A DNA stretch of 64,000 bases from Alphaproteobacteria bacterium (GCA_030433335.1 JAUILL010000016.1:20544-84543); one strand, 5' to 3'. Shown: positions 46,798 through 56,433, counted from the stretch's first letter. The notes: generated by a model not told the origin, from the sequence alone. Numbers and translations: made by a program.

Positions 46798-48132
46798 TCA
46801 GACCGTATCGAGATAGATCTCAACCTGTTCGCGATCATCCAGTTCCGCCATGTAGAACATTTCTTGGCGTTTGGTCGCGACATAATTGCGGATCAGTTCG
46901 GGCGTGAAGATGCGGGCGATGTGCTCGTCTTTTTCGAACGCTTCGATCGCGCTTTCCCACGTGTTCGGAACCTGCGGCAACTTCTGGTTATAGGCGCTGC
47001 CCTTGATCGGCTCGCACGGCTCTGCGTGATCGTCGATCCCGTTCATCGCGGCCCCAAGGATGCCTGCGATCAGCAAATAGGGGTTCACGTCACCGCCAGC
47101 CACGCGATGCTCGATCCGGCGCGCGCGCGGGTCGCCCGAAGGGATGCGAATCGCGGCGGTGCGGTTCTCGTAGCCCCAGCAGATGCTGGTGGGCGCGTGG
47201 TTGTCGGGGACCAGACGGTCATAGCTGTTGGCGTGGGGCGCAAAGAGCAGGGTGCTGCCAGGCATCGCGTCCATACAGCCCGCCACGGCATGGCGCAGAT
47301 AGGCGCTGCCTTGCTGGCTGCCGTCGTCAAAGATGTTCTGGCCATTCTTGTCGATGACCGAGAAGTGGGTGTGCATCCCGCTGCCCGAGTAGTCGACGTA
47401 AGGCTTGGCCATGAAGCTGGCGGCAAAGCCGTATCGGCGGGCCAGACCCTTGACGAGCATCTTGAAGAGCCATGCGTCATCAGCGGCACGCAGGGCATCG
47501 TCGCTATGCATCAGGTTGATTTCGAACTGCCCCAGACCCGCTTCGGAGATCGCGGTATCGGCGGGGATGTCCATCTCTTCGCAGGCGTCGTAGAGGTCGG
47601 AGAAGAACTTGTCGAACATGTCCAGCGCACGGATCGAGAGGATCTCGGCGGCTTTGCGGCGCTTGCCCGAACGGGGGCTGGCGGGGACTTGGAACGACTT
47701 GCCCGAGTCGTCGATCAGGTAGAATTCGAGCTCGACCGCGACGACGGGTTTCAGGCCCTTTTCGTCGTAGCGTTCCAGCACACGGCGCAGTGCGTGGCGG
47801 GGGTCGCCTTCGAACGGGCGACCGTCTTCGTGGAACATCCAAAGCGGAAGGAGGGCGGTCGGCCCTTCGAGCCACGGCATGGGCACAAACCCGCGTTCGG
47901 TCGGTTTCAGAACGCCGTCACGGTCCCCTGTTTCGAACACAAGGGGGCTGTCGTCGATGTCTTCGCCCCAGATGTCGAGGTTCATCACAGACATGGGAAA
48001 GCGCGTGCCGCCTTCGACCACTTTGTCTGCAAATCGGGTTGGCACCCGTTTACCGCGGGGCTGACCGTTCAAATCTGCCGCGGCCACACGGATGGTGCGC
48101 ACCATGGGGTGCTTGCGTAGCCAGTTTTTCAT
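46798..48132 (-). CDS. glutamine synthetase-like ligase (PuuA-like) 2
   Basis: 444 residues, first gene of the catabolic run. GS features: AVELEFYLIDDSGK, EAGLGQFEINLMHS and MAKPYVDYSGSGMHTHFSVI. DLNGQPRGKRVPTRFADKV marks the gamma-glutamyl-amine branch. It is only distantly similar to the second ligase (44706), suggesting different amines or a two-step route. A TTTGATCAAA palindrome 31 bases upstream is a candidate operator. Confidence 0.88.
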   Translation of the reverse strand: MKNWLRKHPMVRTIRVAAADLNGQPRGKRVPTRFADKVVEGGTRFPMSVMNLDIWGEDIDDSPLVFETGDRDGVLKPTERGFVPMPWLEGPTALLPLWMFHEDGRPFEGDPRHALRRVLERYDEKGLKPVVAVELEFYLIDDSGKSFQVPASPRSGKRRKAAEILSIRALDMFDKFFSDLYDACEEMDIPADTAISEAGLGQFEINLMHSDDALRAADDAWLFKMLVKGLARRYGFAASFMAKPYVDYSGSGMHTHFSVIDKNGQNIFDDGSQQGSAYLRHAVAGCMDAMPGSTLLFAPHANSYDRLVPDNHAPTSICWGYENRTAAIRIPSGDPRARRIEHRVAGGDVNPYLLIAGILGAAMNGIDDHAEPCEPIKGSAYNQKLPQVPNTWESAIEAFEKDEHIARIFTPELIRNYVATKRQEMFYMAELDDREQVEIYLDTV

Positions 48133-48162
48133 AAATCACCTGCGTTGCCCGTTCGTCGAGCT

Positions 48163-48176
48163 AATTTGATCAAATT
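48163..48176. promoter_or_regulatory. AATTTGATCAAATT palindrome before ligase 2
   Basis: Perfect 14-base palindrome, 31 bases upstream of the start of the first catabolic gene. Its TTTGATCAA core matches the TTTGACCAA core (minus strand) of the palindrome before the ABC operon (51588). Confidence 0.5.
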
Positions 48177-48215
48177 CACTGTCTCTAAGAGCAGCGACGA
48201 AATCAAGGGGTATTG

Positions 48216-49022
48216 TTAGCGGATCAAGCGCGGGCGCAGCTTGATCTTTTGGCGTTGGTTTTGAGGCAAGTGCTGGTTCAAGCGTTTGTTAATAAATCCG
48301 AAAATACTGATCACGATCAGCGTCAGGATGATGAAGTACATCGCAAGGATCGGGTAGGGCACAAACGGGTTGAAGGTCTTGTCCGCAAAATAGTTGGCGT
48401 AATATAGGGCATCGCCCATCTGCTTGAACGCCGGAAAGCCGCTGAAATAGACAAGCGCGGTCGACTGGAACAAAAAGATCGCCTCGTTCGTATAGGCGGG
48501 CCATGCCAGACGCAGCATCGTGGGCCAAACCACGCGCTTGAACCGCGGCCAGCCGGTCAGGCCATAGGCATCCGCGGCCTCCAGATCGCCTTTGGGAATC
48601 GATTGGAGCGCGCCATAGAAAATCTCGCCGGAATAGGCGGCGGTGTTCAGCAGCAGCACCACAAGCGCACCTGCCCAAGCCGAGGTGAGCGGATCAAAGA
48701 AACCGCTCACGCCCTTGAGACTAAGGAACAGAAAGTAGGCAAAGAAGAACTGGATGAAAAGCGGGGAGCCACGGAAGATAAAGATCACCCACTCCGCCGG
48801 TTTGCGGAATAAGGGGTTCGCGCTGTTTTTGCCAACAGCGAGCAAGACGGCCAGCACGAAGCCTGCGATCAGGGCGAGCGTGCCGAAGTAGATATTCTGC
48901 AGCATCCCCGAGCCGATCAGGGTGAACTGCTGGCAAAGGGTGAAGTCAGAACGCGGCAGGAGCCGCTCGCCAAGGCCGATGGACCGGAGGCTGTAGTCTG
49001 CGATGGTTTGGAGACAGCTCAT
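48216..49022 (-). CDS. polar amino-acid ABC transporter permease (HisM/ArtM type)
   Basis: 268 residues, ATG overlapping the stop of the other permease. The EAA loop is GDLEAADAYGLTGWPRFKRV, and several helices are visible (GTLALIAGFVLAVLLAVG, AMYFIILTLIVISIFGFI). Together with the neighbouring permease, binding protein and ATPase it forms an importer for a polar or basic amino acid or related amine. Confidence 0.9.
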   Translation of the reverse strand: MSCLQTIADYSLRSIGLGERLLPRSDFTLCQQFTLIGSGMLQNIYFGTLALIAGFVLAVLLAVGKNSANPLFRKPAEWVIFIFRGSPLFIQFFFAYFLFLSLKGVSGFFDPLTSAWAGALVVLLLNTAAYSGEIFYGALQSIPKGDLEAADAYGLTGWPRFKRVVWPTMLRLAWPAYTNEAIFLFQSTALVYFSGFPAFKQMGDALYYANYFADKTFNPFVPYPILAMYFIILTLIVISIFGFINKRLNQHLPQNQRQKIKLRPRLIR

Positions 49023-49828
49023 GCGGCAGCCCCCTTGCGCTGCGCCTCGCCGCCCGCGGTCGCTTGGCCGTGGGTCAGCTTGCGCATGATCCGGTCAAGG
49101 AAGACTTCGGAGACTTTGGTGAAGCCGAGGTAGAAAATCAAAAGCACGAGGAAGTACCACAGGCGCCAGTCGGGGTGCGGATAGTCGGTGAAACGGGCGG
49201 TCTTGGCACCGCCAAGCTCGCGGGCCCAGTAGACGATATCCTCGACCCCCAAAAGGAAGAGGAGGGGGGTGGCCTTGATCAGCACCATCCAGAGGTTGCC
49301 AAGACCGGGCAGGGCGTAGACCCACATCTGGGGCACCAGAATGCGCCAAAAGGTCTGACGAGGTGTCATGCCATAGGCTTCGGCGGTTTCAAGCTGCGCA
49401 CGGGGGACGGCGCGCATTGCGCCGAGCATCACGTTGGCCGCGAAGGCCCCAAAAACGATGGCAAAGGTCACCACGGCGAGGGTGAAGCCGTAGACCTCGT
49501 GAATCCATTGTGCGGCATTGCCGAGGGGCATTTTCGCAGCGGCGCAAACGACGAAGTCGTTGCCTTGGCGGATCGGTTGGTCCCAGTCGGGGCACTTCGC
49601 CTGATGGCGCAGCCACTCGATGCCTTGGTCCAACGCGATCACGAAGAACAAGAAGAACGCGATGTCCGGAACCCCGCGGACAATGGCGATGTAGATTTTC
49701 CCGAGCCAGCTAATCGGCGTGAACGACGATCGGGCCGCGGAGGCACCGGCAAAGCCGAACAGCAACGCAGCGGGCGCCGTGATTGCCAACAGCAAAAGCA
49801 CGGTGCCAAAGGAATAGTAGAAGGCCAT
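49019..49828 (-). CDS. polar amino-acid ABC transporter permease (HisQ/ArtQ type)
   Basis: 269 residues. Helices at FGTVLLLLAITAPAALLFGF and VYGFTLAVVTFAIVFGAFAA, and the EAA loop RAQLETAEAYGMTPRQTFWR, define a PAAT permease. A 60-residue loop with two cysteines (HQAKCPDWDQPIRQGNDFVV) is longer than in HisQ. The gene is coupled to the second permease (ATGA) and separated from the binding-protein gene by 156 bases containing a terminator and a repeat. Confidence 0.9.
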   Translation of the reverse strand: MAFYYSFGTVLLLLAITAPAALLFGFAGASAARSSFTPISWLGKIYIAIVRGVPDIAFFLFFVIALDQGIEWLRHQAKCPDWDQPIRQGNDFVVCAAAKMPLGNAAQWIHEVYGFTLAVVTFAIVFGAFAANVMLGAMRAVPRAQLETAEAYGMTPRQTFWRILVPQMWVYALPGLGNLWMVLIKATPLLFLLGVEDIVYWARELGGAKTARFTDYPHPDWRLWYFLVLLIFYLGFTKVSEVFLDRIMRKLTHGQATAGGEAQRKGAAA

Positions 49829-49934
49829 ATGCTTGCCGGTCGTGAGGTAACAGGCGAGCCACTGGAATTGGCCAAGTGTGTCGGGGTCGGTGCAGAAGCT
49901 GAAAATGGCGGGCCTCTTGGCGAGGTCTGGATGT

Positions 49935-49956
49935 GAGTATTTTTGGCAAAAAGAAG
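49935..49956 (+). repeat. intergenic GAGTATTT repeat, copy 7
   Basis: GAGTATTTTTGGCAAAAAGA plus AG, identical to copy 2. On the minus strand it is the T-tract of the terminator at 49945-49977. Confidence 0.75.
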
Positions 49957-49977
49957 GGAGGGGCGTGCCCTCCCTTC
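49945..49977 (-). terminator. terminator after the binding-protein gene, formed with a repeat copy
   Basis: AAGGGAGGG (49954-49962) pairs with CCCTCCCTT (49968-49976). Read on the minus strand, TTCTTTTTG follows, which belongs to the repeat. It probably lowers permease relative to binding-protein expression. Confidence 0.75.
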
Positions 49978-49984
49978 GGAGCGA

Positions 49985-50716
49985 TTAGAAGGTGGCCGAG
50001 TCGGGCAGCCACTTGACGATCAGCTCGTTCAGGCTGCCATCTTCTTTCATCGACTGGATCGCCGCGGTGAACTTGTCACGCAGTTCGCTGTCTGATTTGC
50101 GGATGCCAAGACCAATGCCGCCGCCGATCAGGACATCTTCGCCGGTCAGCTCGAGGTCTGCATTCTCTTCGGCGATGGGCGCGAGGAAGGCTTTGTCGGC
50201 CAGAACCGCGTCGGCTTCGCCGTTGCGGACCGCTGCGACGGTTTCGTCAGGCGATGCGAATTCCAGAAGGGTCGCGCCCGAGTCGGTCACGTGGCTGGCC
50301 TGAATAGTGCTGGCCTGCGCTGCGATCACGCCCCCGGAGAAGTCCACATCTGCGCCCGCCATTGCCATGTAGGCCGAGGGGTCGGGCTGGGTGTAGTTTT
50401 CGGTGAAGTCGATCTTTTCCATGCGCTCTTCGGTGATCGACATGCCCGCGATGATGGCGTCGTAGTTGCCCGAAACGAGGTTGGGGATGATCGAATCCCA
50501 ATCGTTGGTGACCCATTCGCAGTTCAATTCAGCGCGTTTGCACAGCTCGTCACCGAGCTCGCGCTCAAAGCCATCCACTTCGCCCGCATCGTTGATGAAG
50601 TTGTACGGAGGGTAGGCACCCTCGGTGCCCAGACGGACGACATCGCCGTGACCTGCGGCAAAGAGGCTGGTGGCCGACAGAGCCAGTGCGGCGCTGGTGA
50701 TCAGTAGTTTTTTCAT
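49985..50716 (-). CDS. periplasmic amino-acid-binding protein of the ABC importer
   Basis: 243 residues. MKKLLITSAALALSATSLFA is a signal peptide cut before AGHG. VRLGTEGAYPPYNFINDAGE and GFERELGDELCKRAELNCEW are the classic type II (SBP_bac_3) start. ITEERMEKIDFTENYTQPDP is conserved in lysine/arginine/ornithine/histidine binding proteins. The ligand is likely a basic amino acid, opine or similar amine. Confidence 0.92.
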   Translation of the reverse strand: MKKLLITSAALALSATSLFAAGHGDVVRLGTEGAYPPYNFINDAGEVDGFERELGDELCKRAELNCEWVTNDWDSIIPNLVSGNYDAIIAGMSITEERMEKIDFTENYTQPDPSAYMAMAGADVDFSGGVIAAQASTIQASHVTDSGATLLEFASPDETVAAVRNGEADAVLADKAFLAPIAEENADLELTGEDVLIGGGIGLGIRKSDSELRDKFTAAIQSMKEDGSLNELIVKWLPDSATF

Positions 50717-50742
50717 TGGTTTTAACTCCCCTTGAGTGTGGT

Positions 50743-51519
50743 TCAGGCAGCTGTCGTATGACTTAGGAATTGCTGCAGCCGCTCTGATTTGGGCGCCCCG
50801 AATAGGGTTGCGGGATCGCCCTGTTCTTCGATCAGGCCCTGGTGCAAGAACACGACGTGATCGGAAACATCGTGGGCCATTTTCATGTCATGGGTGACGA
50901 TGATCATGGTCCGACCCTCTTCGGCGAGGGCCTTGATGACGCGCACCACTTCTTGTTCCAACTCGGGATCTAGCGCGGAAGTGGGTTCGTCAAAGAGAAG
51001 AGCTTTGGGTTCCATGCAGAGCGCGCGGGCAATCGCGGCGCGCTGCTGTTGGCCGCCTGACAGTTGCGCGGGCCAAGCATCGCATTTGTCCCCGATGCCG
51101 ACCTTGTCCAGATACATGCGGGCCTTTTCCTCGACCTCGGCCTTGTCGCGGCCCAGAACGGTCACGGGGCATTCCATGACATTTTCGAGGATCGTCATGT
51201 GGGACCACAGATTGAACTGCTGGAATACCATCGACAGGTTCGTGCGGATTCGCATGATTTGTTTGGGGTCAGCGGGGCGACGGGCCAATTCCTGACCCTT
51301 CCACTTTACGGGCTCGCCCTCGAACAGGATGTCGCCCTTCTGACTGTCTTCCAACAGGTTGGCGCAACGCAGAAGCGTGGACTTGCCGGATCCCGAAGAC
51401 CCGATCAGCGAAATGACATGTCCGCGCGGTGCGGTGATGTCGACACCCTTCAGAACCTCGAGCTCGCCGTAGCGTTTGTGGAGGTTGCGGATTTCGATAA
51501 CTGGTTGATTACTGACCAC
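50743..51519 (-). CDS. polar amino-acid ABC transporter ATPase (HisP/ArtP type)
   Basis: 258 residues from a GTG start, the only reasonable start near IEIRNLHKRYGELEVLKGVD. Walker A is GSSGSGKST, the signature LSGGQQQRAAIARAL and Walker B LLFDEPTSALDPELEQEV. It is first gene of the transporter operon; the promoter region contains the GGTCAAATTTGACC palindrome. Confidence 0.93.
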   Translation of the reverse strand: MVSNQPVIEIRNLHKRYGELEVLKGVDITAPRGHVISLIGSSGSGKSTLLRCANLLEDSQKGDILFEGEPVKWKGQELARRPADPKQIMRIRTNLSMVFQQFNLWSHMTILENVMECPVTVLGRDKAEVEEKARMYLDKVGIGDKCDAWPAQLSGGQQQRAAIARALCMEPKALLFDEPTSALDPELEQEVVRVIKALAEEGRTMIIVTHDMKMAHDVSDHVVFLHQGLIEEQGDPATLFGAPKSERLQQFLSHTTAA

Positions 51520-51587
51520 AAGAACCCTGATGGTTGCATTTGGAATTTGCGCTAGTAACGCTCATTCGATCTGGAAATGCAACGCTT

Positions 51588-51601
51588 GGTCAAATTTGAC
51601 C
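51588..51601. promoter_or_regulatory. GGTCAAATTTGACC palindrome before the ABC importer operon
   Basis: Perfect 14-base palindrome 69 bases upstream of the ATPase start. The shape resembles GntR/FadR-family operators, and the TTTGACCAA core (minus strand) is related to the site at 48163. Confidence 0.5.
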
Positions 51602-51668
51602 CTAGGTAAGTTACAGTTTTGACATGGAGTGGATTGAAAGTTCAGCGCCGCGCTAATCCTGAGGTGGT

Positions 51669-52106
51669 TTAGCTGCCCTGAACGCGCTGGCGCGCCAAAG
51701 CGCTGTCCATGTCCGAGACGCCTAGAAAACGGGACACTGTACGGAGGAGGGCATCCTCGGCTTCATCGCGCTTGCCGTCCGCGAGCACCACTTTCCAAAG
51801 GGATTCGATCACACCAAGGCGGTGGTCATAGGGCACGCCCTGTTTGATTGCTGTGGTGAATTTGACGGTGTCGGGGGCTTCGGACTCGAGCTGTTCGGCC
51901 TCGCGGCGTAGGTCAGCGGCCTCGTTGGGGCCAAGCCCGTAGCGAGACGCCGTTATGCTGTCGATCAGATCGATTTCCGACTTCGCATAATCCTCATCCG
52001 AGCGGGCGATGCGCACCAGAAGAGCGGTCAAAGCGAGCCGCGAATCCCCTTCGGTCAGGGGATCAATGGCGGGTTCGGTGAGGCGGCGTAGGAAATCAGC
52101 AAACAT
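51669..52106 (-). CDS. TerB-like protein 1
   Basis: 145 residues, helical and acidic. ALTALLVRIARSDEDYAKSE and VIESLWKVVLADGKRDEAED carry the paired SDED and ADGKRDEAE acidic motifs of TerB domains, which are thought to bind metal. It is a paralogue of the upstream gene (52149), separated by 42 bases. TerB proteins occur with tellurite resistance and stress systems, but no other ter genes are here, so the function is unknown. Cytoplasmic. Confidence 0.82.
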   Translation of the reverse strand: MFADFLRRLTEPAIDPLTEGDSRLALTALLVRIARSDEDYAKSEIDLIDSITASRYGLGPNEAADLRREAEQLESEAPDTVKFTTAIKQGVPYDHRLGVIESLWKVVLADGKRDEAEDALLRTVSRFLGVSDMDSALARQRVQGS

Positions 52107-52148
52107 GGCAGTGATATAGTCGTGGCGGGTCGCCCCGCCAAGCAGGGA

Positions 52149-52586
52149 TTACATTGATGCGATGGCGTGCTCGCGGGCGATCTGCGACTCCGCGCGTCGG
52201 ATGCCAAATCCACGGCGCGCTTTGGTCAGCAGATCGTCGATGCTCTTAGTGCGGGTCTCGCTGGTCAGCACCACCTCCCACAACCCGCTCAGGACGCCGA
52301 AACGTTCTTCGGGGGCGAGGGCATCGCGGATCGCGGTGATCATCGACTGGGGGTCAACTTCGGCGCGTTCCAGTTTTTCACCAGCGGCGCGAAGCTTCAT
52401 GGCTTCGACCACGTTCAGACCAAAGTGGCGAGCCAGACTGCGATCGATGGCGCGGATATCTTCGTAACTATATGTTCCCTCACTCTTGGCCGCTCGGACC
52501 AACAGGGCGGCGACGGCTGTTCGGCTATCGAGCGGCTGTGCGTCGTCAGAGGGGGCGGCGAAAAGAGTCTTGAGGCTATTGAACAT
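52149..52586 (-). CDS. TerB-like protein 2
   Basis: 145 residues, the same length and layout as the downstream paralogue: TAVAALLVRAAKSEGTYSYE in the first half and VLSGLWEVVLTSETRTKSID in the second. The acidic metal-type residues of the second motif (ADGKRDEAE in the paralogue) are replaced by TSETRTKSI, so this copy may have lost metal binding. Tandem duplication with divergence is the simplest reading. Function unknown. Confidence 0.82.
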   Translation of the reverse strand: MFNSLKTLFAAPSDDAQPLDSRTAVAALLVRAAKSEGTYSYEDIRAIDRSLARHFGLNVVEAMKLRAAGEKLERAEVDPQSMITAIRDALAPEERFGVLSGLWEVVLTSETRTKSIDDLLTKARRGFGIRRAESQIAREHAIASM

Positions 52587-52642
52587 TTGAAACGCTCCAC
52601 GTTCAGAACTGTGTCTGTGATGGGTGGATAACGCTCAGGTTG

Positions 52643-52684
52643 AGAAAAAGTTTCGGGGCCACCCACAGAAAGTGAGTGGCCCCG
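52643..52684 (-). terminator. intrinsic terminator of pyrG
   Basis: CGGGGCCAC (52654-52662) pairs with GTGGCCCCG (52676-52684). On the minus strand AAACTTTTTCTC follows. Confidence 0.85.
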
Positions 52685-52710
52685 GTGCAATCATTAAATT
52701 GCCTATTTGC

Positions 52711-54354
52711 TTAGACCAAACGAGAAGTTTCCTTTGCAGCGCGGACAAAGTCGCGGAACAAGGGATGGGGTTGGAATGGCTTGGACTTCAGTTCGGGGTG
52801 GAACTGGACGCCGATGAACCAGGGGTGATCTTTCCACTCGACGATTTCGGGCAGGCGACCGTCGGGCGACATGCCAGAGAAGACAAGGCCGCAATTTTCC
52901 AGCTGTTCGCGGTACTTGGTGTCCACTTCGTAGCGGTGACGGTGACGCTCTTCGATCTGGGTAGCGCCATAGATTTCGGCGACTTTAGAGCCTTCGGCGA
53001 GGGTCGCATTGTAGGCGCCAAGGCGCATGGTGCCGCCTTTGTCGTCTTTGACCGAGCGCTCGACCTTGTGGTTGCCCTGCACCCATTCTTTCAGGTGGTA
53101 AACAACGGGGGTAAAGCGTTTCTGACCGGCTTCGTGGTCGAACTCTTCCGAACCTGCATCGTCGACTTTGGCCACGTTGCGGGCCGCTTCGATCACCGCG
53201 AGCTGCATGCCAAGGCAGATGCCGAGGTAGGGGATTTTGTGTTCGCGGGCGAATTGCGCCGCTTTGATCTTGCCTTCGGTGCCACGCTCGCCAAAGCCGC
53301 CGGGCACGAGGATCGCGTTATAGCCTTCGAGGTGGGGCGCGGGGTCTTCGCGGTCAAAGATTTCCGAGTTCACCCACTCGACCTTGACCTTCACACGGTT
53401 GGCCATGCCGCCGTGGGTCAGCGCTTCGGCGATCGACTTGTAGGCGTCTTCGAGCTGCACATACTTGCCCACGATCGCGATTTTGACTTCGCCTTCGGGG
53501 TTGTAGATGCGGTCGGCCACGTCGTTCCAGCGAGCCAGATCGGGCTTGGGCGCAGGACTGATCTGGAAGGCATCCAGAACGGCCTGATCCAGACCTTCGC
53601 GGTGATAAGCCAGCGGTGCCTCGTAGATCGATTTCAGATCTTGTGCAGCGATCACGGCGTCGGGGCGCACGTTACAGAACAGGGCCAGCTTCTCGCGCTC
53701 TTTCGCGGGAATCGGGCCTTCGGAACGGCAAACCAGAATGTCGGGGGCCAGACCGATCGAGCGCAGCTCTTTCACGCTGTGCTGGGTCGGTTTGGTTTTC
53801 AGCTCGCCCGAGGCCTTGATGTAGGGCAGCAGGGTCAGGTGCATGAACAGGCACTGACCGCGAGGCTTTTCGTTTGCGAACTGGCGGATCGCTTCGAAGA
53901 AGGGCAGGCCTTCGATGTCGCCGACGGTGCCGCCGATTTCACACAGCATGAAATCAACTTCGTCTTCGCCGATCGAAATGAAGTCCTTAATCTCGTTCGT
54001 GACGTGGGGAATCACCTGAATGGTTTTGCCCAGATAGTCGCCACGGCGCTCTTTCTCGAGAACGTTGGAATAGATGCGGCCCGACGAAACCGAGTCGGTC
54101 TTGCGTGCAGCCACACCGGTGAAACGCTCGTAGTGTCCCAGATCGAGATCGGTCTCTGCGCCATCGTCGGTGACGAACACTTCGCCGTGCTCGAACGGCG
54201 ACATGGTGCCCGGGTCCACGTTCAGATAGGGGTCCAGCTTGCGCAAACGAACCGAGTAGCCGCGTGCCTGAAGCAAAGAGCCAAGAGCCGCCGAGGCAAG
54301 ACCTTTGCCCAACGAACTCACAACGCCACCAGTGATGAATATGAATCGCGCCAT
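52711..54354 (-). CDS. pyrG: CTP synthase
   Basis: 547 residues from [20 protein letters not shown]; an upstream ATG at 54384 would add ten residues not found in the family. The synthetase domain has the P-loop-like [10 protein letters not shown], the amidotransferase domain the nucleophile in [15 protein letters not shown], and the His/Glu end in [13 protein letters not shown]. It makes CTP from UTP, ATP and glutamine. It is downstream of secG on the same strand, 161 bases apart with a terminator between. Confidence 0.97.
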   Translation of the reverse strand: MARFIFITGGVVSSLGKGLASAALGSLLQARGYSVRLRKLDPYLNVDPGTMSPFEHGEVFVTDDGAETDLDLGHYERFTGVAARKTDSVSSGRIYSNVLEKERRGDYLGKTIQVIPHVTNEIKDFISIGEDEVDFMLCEIGGTVGDIEGLPFFEAIRQFANEKPRGQCLFMHLTLLPYIKASGELKTKPTQHSVKELRSIGLAPDILVCRSEGPIPAKEREKLALFCNVRPDAVIAAQDLKSIYEAPLAYHREGLDQAVLDAFQISPAPKPDLARWNDVADRIYNPEGEVKIAIVGKYVQLEDAYKSIAEALTHGGMANRVKVKVEWVNSEIFDREDPAPHLEGYNAILVPGGFGERGTEGKIKAAQFAREHKIPYLGICLGMQLAVIEAARNVAKVDDAGSEEFDHEAGQKRFTPVVYHLKEWVQGNHKVERSVKDDKGGTMRLGAYNATLAEGSKVAEIYGATQIEERHRHRYEVDTKYREQLENCGLVFSGMSPDGRLPEIVEWKDHPWFIGVQFHPELKSKPFQPHPLFRDFVRAAKETSRLV

Positions 54355-54460
54355 TCGGTCTGCGCTCCCGTGATGTTCCGCCAAAAAGCAATGCCCGTGC
54401 GACCCCGAAGAATCGCAGCATCACGGGATTTGAGCCTTAGCGGATTCGCAAAGTTTTAGC

Positions 54461-54492
54461 AACCGGACCTCAAGATGCTGTTAGGTCCGGTT
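54461..54492 (-). terminator. intrinsic terminator of secG
   Basis: AACCGGACCT (54461-54470) pairs perfectly with AGGTCCGGTT (54483-54492) around a 12-base loop. The T-tract on the minus strand is poor. Confidence 0.65.
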
Positions 54493-54515
54493 CACTATGT
54501 TCTAATGGTTGTAGC

Positions 54516-54884
54516 TTAGTTGGCCGAGGGCACCAAAGGCGCGTCCGACGAGGACGGCGGCAGCAGGTCAGAGCCCGCAGGTGCGTCGGTTTGCTCTTCG
54601 GTTGCGGCGGGGGCGGTGCCACCCAAACGGTCCAGAACAGAGCTGTCTGCCGAGTTGCTGGCAGCAATCACGGTCAGAGCAATCGAGGTGCAGATGAACG
54701 CTGCGGCCAGACCCCATGTGATCTTGCCCAGAGCAGTAGCCGCCGCGCGGCCGGACATGACGCCACCGACGCCACCACCACCGCTGCCCATGCCAAGGCC
54801 GCCGCCTTCGGACCGCTGCATCAGAACGATACCGATCAGAGACAGTGCCAGAATGAGGTGGATAATCAGAACGACGTTTTCCAT
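54516..54884 (-). CDS. secG: preprotein translocase subunit SecG
   Basis: 122 residues from MENVVLIIHLILALSLIGIV; an earlier ATG at 54920 gives a hydrophilic extension. Two membrane helices flank the QRSEGGGLGMGSGGGG loop that marks SecG, followed by a proline/serine-rich acidic tail. It assists the SecYEG channel in the inner membrane. It is divergent from purA. Confidence 0.92.
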   Translation of the reverse strand: MENVVLIIHLILALSLIGIVLMQRSEGGGLGMGSGGGGVGGVMSGRAAATALGKITWGLAAAFICTSIALTVIAASNSADSSVLDRLGGTAPAATEEQTDAPAGSDLLPPSSSDAPLVPSAN

Positions 54885-55137
54885 GACGGACCTGCAGCAA
54901 CTCTTTTGTTGACCGCCCATGTAGGGAAAATCGGCGCGGGGGGCAAGGCGTGTGGCTCAGACTTTCGCCAAATCCGCTGAAAACAGCCATAAGGATAGTG
55001 TGATTGGTGTGATTAACCCTGTTTAACTGGCCCTGCGGCCTTTGGATGCGGCTCGCTCGCGCAAATAGAGGTTTCACCTGCTCAAGCACATCGCTATAGG
55101 AGGCACGGTTTGAAGATCTGACAATAGGGGATCCCTT

Positions 55138-56433
55138 ATGGCCAACGTTGTGGTTGTCGGCGCTCAGTGGGGCGATGAAGGCAAAGGCAAGATCGTGGAC
55201 TGGCTGTCCGAACGCGCTGATGTGATCGCGCGCTTTCAGGGCGGTCACAACGCCGGCCATACGCTGGTGATCGACAGCAAGGTATATAAACTGCATGCGC
55301 TGCCTTCGGGTGTTGTGCGCGGCGGCAAGCTGTCCGTCATTGGCAACGGTGTTGTTCTGGACCCTTGGTACTTGGTCAAAGAAATCGCGACCGTGCGTGA
55401 GCAGGGCGTCGAAATCACCCCCGAGACTCTGATGATCGCGGAAAACACCCCGCTGATCCTGCCGTTCCACGGTGAACTGGACCGCGCCCGCGAAGAAGCG
55501 GCCAGCAAGGGCACCAAGATCGGAACCACCGGTCGCGGCATCGGTCCCTGCTACGAGGACAAAGTGGGCCGCCGTGCGATCCGTGTCGCCGATCTGGCGG
55601 ACCGCGCGACCCTCGAGGCCCGCGTTGACCGCGCTCTGCAGCACCACGATCCCCTGCGCAAAGGTCTGGGCATCGAGAGCATCGACCGCGAGGCCCTGAT
55701 CGAACAGCTGGCAGAGATCGCCAAAGAAATTCTGCCCTACGCTGCGCCCGTCTGGAAGGTCCTGAACGAGAAGCGCAAAGCCGGTAAGCGAATCCTGTTC
55801 GAAGGCGCGCAAGGCTCGCTGCTGGACATCGATTTCGGCACCTATCCCTTCGTCACCTCGTCGAATGTGATCGCAGGTCAGGCGTCGACTGGTGTAGGCA
55901 TCGGCCCGGGCTCGATCGACTACGTTCTGGGCATCGTCAAAGCCTACACCACCCGCGTGGGCGAAGGTCCGTTCCCGACCGAGCTCGAGGATGCAGATGG
56001 CGAGCGTCTGGGTACCCGTGGCCACGAATTCGGCACCACCACTGGCCGCAAGCGCCGCTGTGGTTGGTTTGACGCGGCTCTCGTCCGTCAGACTTGCGCG
56101 ATTTCTGGCATCAACGGCATCTCGCTGACCAAGCTGGACGTTCTGGACGGGTTCGAAACCCTGAAGATCTGTGTCGGCTACGATCTGGACGGCCAGCAGC
56201 TGGACTACCTGCCCACCGCGGCAGACGAGCAAGCCCGCTGCACCCCGATCTACGAAGAAATGCCCGGCTGGTCGGAATCGACCGAAGGTGCACGTTCGTG
56301 GGCAGACCTGCCGGCCAACGCGATCAAATATGTCAAACGCGTCGAAGAGTTGATTGAGTGCCCCGTCGCACTACTGTCCACCTCGCCCGAACGCGATGAC
56401 ACGATCCTTGTAACCGACCCGTTTGCTGACTGA
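55138..56433 (+). CDS. purA: adenylosuccinate synthetase
   Basis: 431 residues. The GTP-binding start [18 protein letters not shown] (P-loop at 12-18), the IMP region [11 protein letters not shown], and the GEGPFPTE and [15 protein letters not shown] blocks are all intact. It joins IMP and aspartate with GTP in AMP synthesis. Its TGA overlaps the ATG of the DUF2842 gene by one base. Confidence 0.97.
   Translation: MANVVVVGAQWGDEGKGKIVDWLSERADVIARFQGGHNAGHTLVIDSKVYKLHALPSGVVRGGKLSVIGNGVVLDPWYLVKEIATVREQGVEITPETLMIAENTPLILPFHGELDRAREEAASKGTKIGTTGRGIGPCYEDKVGRRAIRVADLADRATLEARVDRALQHHDPLRKGLGIESIDREALIEQLAEIAKEILPYAAPVWKVLNEKRKAGKRILFEGAQGSLLDIDFGTYPFVTSSNVIAGQASTGVGIGPGSIDYVLGIVKAYTTRVGEGPFPTELEDADGERLGTRGHEFGTTTGRKRRCGWFDAALVRQTCAISGINGISLTKLDVLDGFETLKICVGYDLDGQQLDYLPTAADEQARCTPIYEEMPGWSESTEGARSWADLPANAIKYVKRVEELIECPVALLSTSPERDDTILVTDPFAD

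Noticed and set aside
52628..52640. DnaA-box-like TGGATAACG before pyrG terminator
   Set aside because: Only a partial match and isolated.
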